DNA from: Calditrichota bacterium
GTDB lineage: Bacteria > Zixibacteria > MSB-5A5 > GN15 > FEB-12
NCBI GenBank assembly: GCA_030641085.1
Contig: DAOWIC010000154.1
Location: 1 to 5,089, forward strand
Length of the DNA: 5,089 bases
Reading direction: 5' to 3'
Every line of letters starts with the position of its first letter. The first letter of the stretch is position 1. The notes beneath the pieces are model-generated. The model saw only the letters and a program-made list of their open reading frames with translations, was not told where the DNA came from and made no database searches. Shown piece after piece: positions 1 to 5,089 of this stretch. Both the position numbers and the translations under genes were made by a program.

Positions 1-1062
1 ATCGAGCGTACCGTCCTGCTGATAATCGGACAGCCAGAGATCGATCATCTTGTGGCCGACATCGATGGTTTTCAGCAGGGCGCAATCGCGATCTATCTTT
101 GACAACTGGTAACGACTGGGCGGCAAGAAAAGAGAATCCTCGCTACTGATCAGGGGCAGGGCGTGAAACAGGTAAAACTGCCCTTCCACTTCCGCCGGCC
201 ACAGCCCCCTGCCACCATGTTCCTCGGAGATAATCCGATTATACACAACCTCGCCCCGGTTGTTCACTCTCGCCAGGTAGCAGTAGTGATCACTGAAATT
301 TTCGTCGGACACACCGTTCCACACGTTGTAACAGGTGAAAACGACCTCCGGGTTGATCGAGTCGCGGCAACTGAGCAGGTCTTTGGCGTTGACGTGCGGC
401 GCCACCGGCAACGACCACTCGATCCGCTGATCTTCCATATCGAGACAGTACAAAACTCGCGGTTCGAGATCACGGCCCGGACCGAGATAAACAAAGACCT
501 CTTCCCGACCGTCGTAGTCATAGTCCTCAACGAGAGGCATACTGAATCCGGGCGTCCATTCATCGTCTCCGTTGTGATCGGTTCCGGTGGCCAGGAAGAT
601 GAGATCATACTGATCCTCTCCGGGTATGATCCGGGCTACGAAGGCGGAATCATTCCGATAGCAGGCTGCTGCAATCACCCTCTCACCGGCCCGGCTGTCG
701 TGATAAAAAGTGTAAGTGAAAAAGGTGACATATATCGGATCATGGTCGAGCACCCTTTCGAGCGTGTTATAGCTCACAATGGCCGGATTGGCGAGATTCT
801 GGCGGCGGTTGAAGACGTGAACTATAAGAACCGAATCAGACCCCGGCCGCTGGGGATAATAGACCTGCATCTCGTTACGGACCCCCAGCCTACTCATCCC
901 CCAGTCGGTGTGACGCAGGGAAGTCATCTGGTAGGGAAGCAGTCTTGGATTGGACGTGAAATCGATGTCGAGGTTTTCGACGTCCGAAGCCCATACGGTA
1001 TATGATAGACCGATGATAATGGCTATAGATTGAATTATTCTGCAAAATCCACGAGTACTCAT
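1..1062 (-). CDS. Secreted protein with FG-GAP/VCBS-like motifs, 3' end cut off by window edge
   Basis: The reverse strand is open without a stop from an ATG at 1062 to base 1, giving 354 residues of an incomplete protein. Residues 1-25 look like a Sec signal peptide: a basic start (R4, R8), a hydrophobic core (IAIIIGLSY) and a VWA|SD cleavage site. The mature part is rich in aromatic and acidic residues, as in beta-rich extracytoplasmic domains. Residues 180-188 (DYDYDGREE) and 346-354 (DYQQDGTLD) resemble the calcium-binding DxDxDGxxD loop of FG-GAP/VCBS propeller repeats; the second lies at the edge, so more repeats may follow. GAGGTG directly abuts the ATG, which is unusually close for a ribosome binding site, but TAG lies four codons upstream of the ATG and the signal peptide supports this start. 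The gene is divergent from the DUF362 operon. The missing C-terminus could be a surface domain or a membrane sensor such as a histidine kinase; nothing here decides that. The reading frame is secure, the function is not. Confidence 0.82.
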   Translation of the reverse strand, partial: MSTRGFCRIIQSIAIIIGLSYTVWASDVENLDIDFTSNPRLLPYQMTSLRHTDWGMSRLGVRNEMQVYYPQRPGSDSVLIVHVFNRRQNLANPAIVSYNTLERVLDHDPIYVTFFTYTFYHDSRAGERVIAAACYRNDSAFVARIIPGEDQYDLIFLATGTDHNGDDEWTPGFSMPLVEDYDYDGREEVFVYLGPGRDLEPRVLYCLDMEDQRIEWSLPVAPHVNAKDLLSCRDSINPEVVFTCYNVWNGVSDENFSDHYCYLARVNNRGEVVYNRIISEEHGGRGLWPAEVEGQFYLFHALPLISSEDSLFLPPSRYQLSKIDRDCALLKTIDVGHKMIDLWLSDYQQDGTLD

Positions 1063-1117
1063 CACCTCAAACTACATAATTTTCGATTTTTGTCAATCGC
1101 CAAATTCATGCCCTTCA

Positions 1118-1127
1118 GTTAATTAAC
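1118..1127. repeat. 10-bp perfect palindrome GTTAATTAAC
   Basis: GTTAATTAAC is identical to its reverse complement. It lies about 55 bases upstream of the left gene's ATG in an A+T-rich stretch, where an operator could sit. A palindrome of this size can occur by chance, so a regulatory role is only inferred. Confidence 0.3.
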
Positions 1128-1195
1128 ATCGCCATCGGACAAGTTTAGTGGATGGCTCGGATCGAGTTTACTCTTTGATTTTGGCCAGCCCAGGG

Positions 1196-1207
1196 GGTGA
1201 ATTCACC
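1196..1207. repeat. 12-bp perfect palindrome GGTGAATTCACC, possible operator
   Basis: GGTGAATTCACC is fully self-complementary, and the flanking bases (G1195, A1208) do not extend it. It lies 41 bases before the ATG of the possible small ORF at 1249 and in the shared regulatory region of the divergent genes, a typical place for a dimeric repressor or activator site. I cannot match it to a named regulator. Confidence 0.35.
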
Positions 1208-1248
1208 ACAGCCTCGCGTAATATCTGAATAGACGGAGCACTCGCACA

Positions 1249-1401
1249 ATGCGAACTCATGTGTTGGGAAAGGCAACAGAAATAGGCAGAGTCACTCTGA
1301 TCATTCTCCTGGTGCTGGCGGCTTGGGTTTTCGCTCCGATGGTGTCTTTACGAGCGAGGAACGGCTCAGGGCAACAAATGTGTGCTTTCCCCCGTCTCTA
1401 A
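1249..1401 (+). CDS. Possible small single-pass membrane protein (50 aa)
   Basis: An ATG at 1249 opens a 50-codon frame ending in TAA at 1399-1401. GGAG at 1235-1238 stands 10 bases upstream, an acceptable ribosome binding site. The peptide has a basic N-terminus (R2, K8, R14), a hydrophobic stretch at about residues 15-34 (VTLIILLVLAAWVFAPMVSL), then a basic, polar tail (RARNGSGQQ) and one cysteine (C45). It could be a one-helix membrane microprotein, an uncleaved or cleaved leader peptide, or the remnant of a longer exported protein. Its 3' third overlaps segments that could pair as leader RNA. I recognise no family. It lies 140 bases upstream of the DUF362 gene and reads the same way. A chance ORF is a real alternative. 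Confidence 0.35.
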   Translation: MRTHVLGKATEIGRVTLIILLVLAAWVFAPMVSLRARNGSGQQMCAFPRL

Positions 1402-1465
1402 CAGCAATGATAGAGGTTGTGCGGTCAGTCGGCAACCCGCCATTGTTCCTGCGCGCGTTGAGCCG
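1357..1465 (+). ncRNA. Possible folded leader RNA upstream of the DUF362 operon
   Basis: CGGCTCA (1362-1368) and TGAGCCG (1459-1465) can form a 7-bp closing stem. Inside it, small hairpins are possible at 1371-1385, at 1396-1415 (CTCTA/TAGAG) and at 1421-1440 (GCGG/CCGC). AGGAAC (1357-1362) can also pair with GTTCCT (1445-1450), which either crosses or excludes the closing stem, so two alternative folds exist. No known riboswitch consensus fits. Pairings of this length arise by chance in about 100 bases with appreciable probability. The segment also overlaps the possible small ORF. If the candidate promoter at 1479-1507 is the only one, this stretch is not in the operon's transcript. Treat it as a hypothesis. 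Confidence 0.18.
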
Positions 1466-1478
1466 GTTTTAAAGCCGC

Positions 1479-1507
1479 TTGCGTGGCCCTTTAACACTTT
1501 TTATATT
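1479..1507 (+). promoter_or_regulatory. Candidate sigma-70-type promoter for the DUF362 operon
   Basis: TTGCGT (1479-1484) is followed after 17 bases by TATATT (1502-1507), a 5-of-6 match to TATAAT. The -35 box keeps only the TTG. Transcription would start near 1514, giving a leader of about 28 bases with the ribosome binding site in it. The local A+T-rich tract (about 1490-1520) stands out from its G+C-rich surroundings. A second, weaker pair (TTAACA at 1491-1496 with TTAAAT at 1512-1517) overlaps it. Confidence 0.3.
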
Positions 1508-1533
1508 TCTGTTAAATCAGTCAATTCGACAAC

Positions 1534-1538
1534 GGAGG
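1534..1538 (+). promoter_or_regulatory. Shine-Dalgarno GGAGG that fixes the DUF362 start
   Basis: GGAGG ends three bases before the ATG at 1542, tight but strong. The frame is also open upstream to a possible TTG at 1479, but those extra 21 codons lack a comparable site and would bury the twin-arginine signal. The site and the signal peptide therefore agree on 1542. Confidence 0.6.
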
Positions 1539-1541
1539 CCT

Positions 1542-2495
1542 ATGAAGCGCCGAGACTTTCTCAGGCAAACCGGCAAAGCCGTGGCTGTGGCGGCTGTATC
1601 AGGAGCTACCGGCCTCGCTTTTCACAACCGCGTGACAACAACTTACATCCCGGCGATTGTAAAACTGAACGACTTCCGCGTACCTGCCGATCCTTCGTTT
1701 CCTGCCGTAACGCTTGCGAACAATGTCGATCCGGTTACCGCCTTAAATGCTGCCCTGGAGGCGATCGGCGGCATCGACCGTTTTGTTCAGCCGGGAGAAA
1801 GGGTAACGATAAAGCCGAATGTCGGCTGGGATCGCGCCCCGGAACAGGCGGCCAATACCAATCCGATACTGGTCGGTGAGATGGTGCGCCAGTGTCTGGC
1901 TGCCGGCGCTGAAGAAGTGATCGTTACCGATGTTACCTGTAACGACGCCCGGCGCTGTTTTATTCGTTCCGGAATCCGCGAAGAGGCGGAAAAAGCCGGA
2001 GCGCGGGTAATCCTGGCGGTTGACGATGATTTTGTCCGCACCGATCTCAAGGGAAAACTGCTGACTGAATGGCCGGTCCTGAAGTATTTCGTACAGACCG
2101 ACCGGCTGATCAACATGCCGATTGTAAAACAACACTCGCTGCCCGACTGCACGATCGGGATGAAAAACCTGTATGGCATAATCGGCGGTCCGCGCTATCA
2201 GCTCCATCAACAGATCGATCAGTCCATTGTCGATCTGGCCGCCTTTTGCCCGCCCACGCTGACGGTTATCGATGCCACCCGCGTGCTGCTTCGAAGTGGC
2301 CCGCAGGGGGGTTCGCTGGATGATGTCGCGCGTCACGACACGGTTATCTGTGCCACCGACCAGGTAGCGGGAGATTCGCGCGCGGCCGAGTTTCTCGGAC
2401 TGGAGGGCGCCAATGTCAGTCACTTTTTGCTGGCGGAACAATCCGGACTCGGCACGGTGGATTACCGCGCGGCGGGATATAAAGAGATAATATGA
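1542..2495 (+). CDS. Tat-exported DUF362 family protein
   Basis: The 317-residue product opens with a twin-arginine signal (MKRRDFLRQ) and a mildly hydrophobic segment at about 11-28. There is no clear AxA cleavage site and no lipobox, so it may be cleaved weakly or stay anchored. The rest matches DUF362: KPNVGW (91-96), a TNP turn (106-108), GA near 122 followed by IVTD (127-130), LINMPIVKQHSL (189-200), MKNLYGIIGGPR (207-218) and VIDATRVLLRSGPQGG (242-257). Many DUF362 proteins carry their own 4Fe-4S ferredoxin domain; this one has no CxxCxxC motif, and its five cysteines (118, 133, 139, 203, 236) plus C270 are scattered. The Fe-S partner is instead the next gene, joined by an ATGA overlap (2492-2495) that implies translational coupling. 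The family has no agreed general reaction; an exported redox or cofactor-linked enzyme receiving electrons from the polyferredoxin is inferred. Confidence 0.9.
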   Translation: MKRRDFLRQTGKAVAVAAVSGATGLAFHNRVTTTYIPAIVKLNDFRVPADPSFPAVTLANNVDPVTALNAALEAIGGIDRFVQPGERVTIKPNVGWDRAPEQAANTNPILVGEMVRQCLAAGAEEVIVTDVTCNDARRCFIRSGIREEAEKAGARVILAVDDDFVRTDLKGKLLTEWPVLKYFVQTDRLINMPIVKQHSLPDCTIGMKNLYGIIGGPRYQLHQQIDQSIVDLAAFCPPTLTVIDATRVLLRSGPQGGSLDDVARHDTVICATDQVAGDSRAAEFLGLEGANVSHFLLAEQSGLGTVDYRAAGYKEII

Positions 2496-4183
2496 TGAGT
2501 ATCAGGACTGTCCGCAACCTTCGCCGCATCAGCCAGGTCCTCTTTTTCCTGATATTCTTCTGGCTTATTCTGGAAACAACTTTTGAGGCTGATTTCGATC
2601 CGTCGGCCGCGGACGACATTCGTCTTCCCCTGCCGGTCTCGATCGCTCTGGAATTTGATCCGCTGGTAGCGCTGGCAACTTTGCTGGCCACCGGGTCGGT
2701 TTATAAGGGATTACTCTGGTCGCTGGTGATTTTGATACCGACCATCTTTCTGGGACGGTTTTTCTGCGGCTGGGTCTGTCCTCTGGGTTCGCTTAATCAC
2801 TGGATATCAGAGATTCCGTCCGAACGGCTTCGCCGCAAGGGCACGGGGCTGATCGATTCCAACCGGTACAAAAAATACCAACGCATAAAATACTATATCC
2901 TGCTTGTTTTTCTAACCGCGTCGTTTCTGGGCACTCTGCAGATCGGCCTTCTGGACCCTCTGGCCCTGCTGGCGCGCTCGATTGGAACCGCAGTGCTACC
3001 GACAATTCATACCGCCGCCATCGGTATGCTCGGATGGGTCAAACTGTCCGGTTTCGCACCGCTGATTTCGGTCGCCCAGTGGGTCTTCGACCTGTTTGCG
3101 TCGTTTCTGTTGCCTTTCCGACAGGCGCACTTCCACACGATTTTGTCGATCGGTATCTTCTTCCTGATTATTCTCGCGCTGAACCGGATTTTCACGCGCT
3201 TCTGGTGCCGCGGGATCTGTCCGCTGGGAGCGTTGCTGGGAATCTTCTCACGTTACGCAATCTTTGGCTTGCAGAAGGATGAAACCTCATGCGATCACTG
3301 CGACAAATGCCTGCTTTCCTGCCAGGGGGCGGACAACCCGGATGTCGGCGCGCGCTGGCGTCAGGCGGAATGCCATCTCTGTCTGAACTGCCAGGCATCA
3401 TGTCCGCAGGGTTCGCTCAGTTTCAGGTTCTTCCCCAATCATGAGACCACAAAAAAGAACCCCGCTCCGACCCAGAAGATTGACATCACGCGCCGCAAAC
3501 TGACCGCTTCGGTGGCGGGCGGACTCGCTCTTTACCCGCTGATCCGTTCCGGTGATGCCTTTGAGGTCAATTTCAAAGCAAATCTTATTCGTCCGCCCGG
3601 TTCAACCGACGAACAGCGCTTCCTCGAGCGCTGTATCCGGTGCGGCCAGTGTATGCGGGTCTGTCCAAATAACGCCCTCCACCCGACCCTGCTCGAATCG
3701 GGGCTGGAAGGTTTGTGGACACCGATTTTAATCGCCCGTATCGGTTATTGCGAGCCGACCTGCACCCTCTGCGGTCAGGTCTGCCCGACCGGCGCGATTC
3801 TGGAGCTGACGCAAGTTGAGAAAGTCGGTGACAAGGATACTCCCCCGAATAGTATCGGCACTGCCTTCATCGACCGCGGCCGCTGCCTGCCGTGGGCGAT
3901 GGCCACCCCATGCATTGTCTGTGAAGAATGGTGCCCCACCTCACCGAAAGCGGTCTATCTCAAGGAAGAGGTAGTCACCAATCGGGAAGGCCACGAAGTG
4001 ACGGTGAAAAAGCCGTATATTGATCCGAGCCTGTGCACCGGCTGCGGGGCGTGCGAATTCGCCTGCCCGGTGAATGACCGCTCGGCGGTTTATATCACGT
4101 CGGTGGGAGAGTCTCGCTCCTCGAAAAACCAGATCCTGCTCGAACGCAGACGCAAACGTCAGGACACTACCGAAGGCGCCTGA
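2492..4183 (+). CDS. Membrane polyferredoxin, NapH-NapG/MauM-like fusion
   Basis: The 563-residue protein has two halves. The NapH-like half has helices at about 12-28, 71-89, 134-151 and 215-232, with weaker hydrophobic stretches between 153 and 208. It carries the paired FCGWVCPLG (91-99) and WCRGICPLG (238-246) motifs of the Fer4_5 family, then two 4Fe-4S motifs, C267-C270-C273-C277 (followed by Q, not P) and C294-C297-C300-C304. After a linker comes TRRKLT (333-338) with a short hydrophobic stretch (339-351), like a NapG Tat signal. The NapG/MauM-like half has four 4Fe-4S motifs: C381-C384-C387-C391, C420-C424-C427-C431, C465-C474-C477-C481 and C515-C518-C521-C525. NapGH-type proteins relay electrons from quinol to periplasmic reductases; no such reductase is visible here. 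ATG 2492 overlaps the DUF362 stop, and ATG 2495 is an equally possible start. The family call is firm; the physiological acceptor is unknown. Confidence 0.93.
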   Translation: MMSIRTVRNLRRISQVLFFLIFFWLILETTFEADFDPSAADDIRLPLPVSIALEFDPLVALATLLATGSVYKGLLWSLVILIPTIFLGRFFCGWVCPLGSLNHWISEIPSERLRRKGTGLIDSNRYKKYQRIKYYILLVFLTASFLGTLQIGLLDPLALLARSIGTAVLPTIHTAAIGMLGWVKLSGFAPLISVAQWVFDLFASFLLPFRQAHFHTILSIGIFFLIILALNRIFTRFWCRGICPLGALLGIFSRYAIFGLQKDETSCDHCDKCLLSCQGADNPDVGARWRQAECHLCLNCQASCPQGSLSFRFFPNHETTKKNPAPTQKIDITRRKLTASVAGGLALYPLIRSGDAFEVNFKANLIRPPGSTDEQRFLERCIRCGQCMRVCPNNALHPTLLESGLEGLWTPILIARIGYCEPTCTLCGQVCPTGAILELTQVEKVGDKDTPPNSIGTAFIDRGRCLPWAMATPCIVCEEWCPTSPKAVYLKEEVVTNREGHEVTVKKPYIDPSLCTGCGACEFACPVNDRSAVYITSVGESRSSKNQILLERRRKRQDTTEGA

Positions 4184-4195
4184 GCTACGAGCAAG

Positions 4196-5089
4196 TCAGC
4201 CTCTCTGACATACGATTAGTCCCCCCAGAGAAAGAACGATCAGCAGGGCAAGCGACAGAAGTAGCCAGCCCAGGCCGATGAACGGCAGCAGCAGCGTCGT
4301 CGCGAAAAGCGCTCCGACTGCAGAGCCGGCGATCTCGACAGCATAACCGGTACCACGGTTCCCAGAATGGCCGTCGCCATAATAGATATGCGTTGCGGCT
4401 ACGAACAGGCTGCCGGTCGCGATGGCGACTACGAGCAGGAAGGCAGCGTGATATAAGAGTTGCGCCTGCGAATGAACCGTATCCCAGGTGAAGAGAAATA
4501 TCATAGTCGCCGCGAGCAACATCATCAGGGCCGGGCCGCCTTTGCTCTCGCTCGCCCAACGGATCGCGGTATAGGTGCCGAGAGCAAGACCGAGCATAAA
4601 CGCCCCGATCAAAATGGCCATTTCGGCATATAGCGAACCGGCCGATGATTGGTAGACGTAGAACGATACCAACTCCAGCGACAACGAAACCGCCCCGGCG
4701 ACAAAATATAGAAACAGACCGTAGGATTGGGAGCCTCTCTTTGAGCGCACAGTGAACGAAAACAACAGCAGTATCAGAACCGGCAGCAACAATATCGACC
4801 ATTGGTGCTGTCGTAGCCAGGTGAAAACGGAGCGATCTATGCCGCTTGCCTTGGAGCGGTAAATAGTCTGATAATACGAAAGCAACGGCCGCGTGACGCT
4901 GTTGATCTCATTCGATTGCCCGAGTGCCTGAGCGAGTCGCTCCAGCTTGAATGGATCGAGACGGTCGGCCAGTCGGTCGGCGCTATAGTAGCGCGATTCG
5001 TAGCCGAATCGGGTCAGTCGGGTACAGAGGGTATCAGGTTCTGCATGACCTAACGGCGTGTCCGAAGCAAACACCAGCGTGTTGTTGCC
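4196..5089 (-). CDS. C-terminal part of a fused MFS/spermidine-synthase-like membrane protein, 5' end outside window
   Basis: The frame is open from the right edge to TGA at 4198-4196, giving the last 297 residues. A GTG at 5074 is in frame, but the frame continues upstream through codons that fit the fold (NTLVFASD), so it is not the start. Visible residues 1-95 look like the end of a spermidine-synthase-type domain: NTLVFASDTPL, then LADRLDPFKLERL and EINSVTRPLLSYY, like the inrDxxPvayyy segment of membrane-fused members. About seven helices follow (98-114, 123-146, 154-176, 186-202, 211-231, 247-268, 271-294), with family-like segments ELVSFYVYQSSAGSLYAEM (139-157), FMLGLALG (164-171) and YAVEIAGSAVGAL (249-261). 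The catalytic aminopropyltransferase residues would lie outside the window, so activity cannot be judged; many such fusions have no proven polyamine role. It is convergent with the polyferredoxin gene, with a 12-base gap. Confidence 0.78.
   Translation of the reverse strand, partial: GNNTLVFASDTPLGHAEPDTLCTRLTRFGYESRYYSADRLADRLDPFKLERLAQALGQSNEINSVTRPLLSYYQTIYRSKASGIDRSVFTWLRQHQWSILLLPVLILLLFSFTVRSKRGSQSYGLFLYFVAGAVSLSLELVSFYVYQSSAGSLYAEMAILIGAFMLGLALGTYTAIRWASESKGGPALMMLLAATMIFLFTWDTVHSQAQLLYHAAFLLVVAIATGSLFVAATHIYYGDGHSGNRGTGYAVEIAGSAVGALFATTLLLPFIGLGWLLLSLALLIVLSLGGLIVCQRG

Larger units (their letters stand above)
1063..1541. other. Divergent intergenic region
   Basis: This 479-base stretch separates the left minus-strand gene from the plus-strand operon, so it must hold promoters for both. 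The part next to the left gene (about 1066-1127) is clearly richer in A+T than the coding regions. It contains two perfect palindromes (1118-1127 and 1196-1207), a possible 50-codon ORF (1249-1401), paired segments that could fold as RNA (1357-1465) and a candidate promoter (1479-1507). No tRNA, rRNA or insertion sequence is recognisable. A TTGACA lies at 1096-1091 on the minus strand, but no fitting -10 box stands 16-18 bases after it. Confidence 0.7.

Noticed and set aside
163..1005. 280-codon ORF on the plus strand
   Set aside because: It lies fully antisense to the signal-peptide gene at 1-1062, has no recognisable domain, and the minus frame stays open through the whole region to the window edge.
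1068..1096. Promoter for the left gene based on TTGACA at 1096-1091 (minus strand)
   Set aside because: No -10-like hexamer occurs 16-18 bases downstream; the nearest A+T-rich hexamer (TATGTA) is only 12 bases away and would start transcription almost at the ATG.
1423..1450. Possible B12 box or SAM riboswitch piece (GTCAGTCGGCAACCCGCC, then TTCCTGC)
   Set aside because: Only a partial resemblance. The remaining conserved blocks of cobalamin or SAM-I elements are absent upstream, and the downstream genes are not obvious cobalamin or methionine genes.
1382..1879. 165-codon plus-strand ORF overlapping the DUF362 start
   Set aside because: It begins at a GTG inside the small ORF, and its second half is an out-of-frame reading of the DUF362 gene; its composition is unlike a folded protein.
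1743..2441. 232-codon ORF on the minus strand
   Set aside because: It is antisense to the DUF362 gene, whose family motifs are unmistakable; the antisense product shows no domain.
4159..4183. Stem TCAGG/CCTGA as a terminator
   Set aside because: The stem is only 5 bp with a 15-base loop and has no T tract on either strand.
4185..4802. 205-codon minus-strand ORF
   Set aside because: It is a shifted reading of the spermidine-synthase-like gene; the other frame has the helices and family segments and is open to the window edge.

Overview
The window is chromosomal DNA of moderate to high G+C from what looks like a Gram-negative-type bacterium. It holds a Tat-exported protein, a membrane polyferredoxin, a secreted protein with FG-GAP-like calcium-loop motifs, and a membrane protein of the fused MFS/spermidine-synthase type. 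This mix is common in uncultured FCB-group or Deltaproteobacteria-like lineages, but that placement is only an impression. No phage, transposon, CRISPR or tRNA signal is visible.

Layout. (1) Bases 1-1062, minus strand: a gene whose 5' end is present and whose 3' end runs off the left edge. It encodes a signal peptide followed by a secreted domain. (2) Bases 1063-1541: a 479-base divergent intergenic region. It holds two perfect short palindromes, a possible 50-codon membrane microprotein (1249-1401), a possible folded leader RNA (1357-1465) and a candidate promoter just before the next gene. (3) Bases 1542-4183, plus strand: a two-gene operon joined by an ATGA overlap. The first gene is a Tat-signal DUF362 protein. 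The second is a 563-residue membrane polyferredoxin that looks like NapH fused to NapG/MauM, and it keeps an internal twin-arginine motif at the fusion point. (4) Bases 4196-5089, minus strand: the C-terminal part of a polytopic spermidine-synthase-like protein, convergent with the operon and only 12 bases from it. Its 5' end is outside the window.

How the genes may work together. The operon is the most interesting part. The NapH half should take electrons from the quinol pool or a cytoplasmic donor, pass them through cytoplasmic-side clusters, and deliver them to a four-cluster ferredoxin domain. If the internal Tat-like segment is functional, that domain lies on the outer face of the membrane, the same side as the Tat-exported DUF362 protein. 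DUF362 has no established general reaction, so the substrate is unknown. The unit reads as a compact transmembrane electron conduit with a dedicated exported partner. The flanking genes face away from or towards the operon and are probably unrelated to it.
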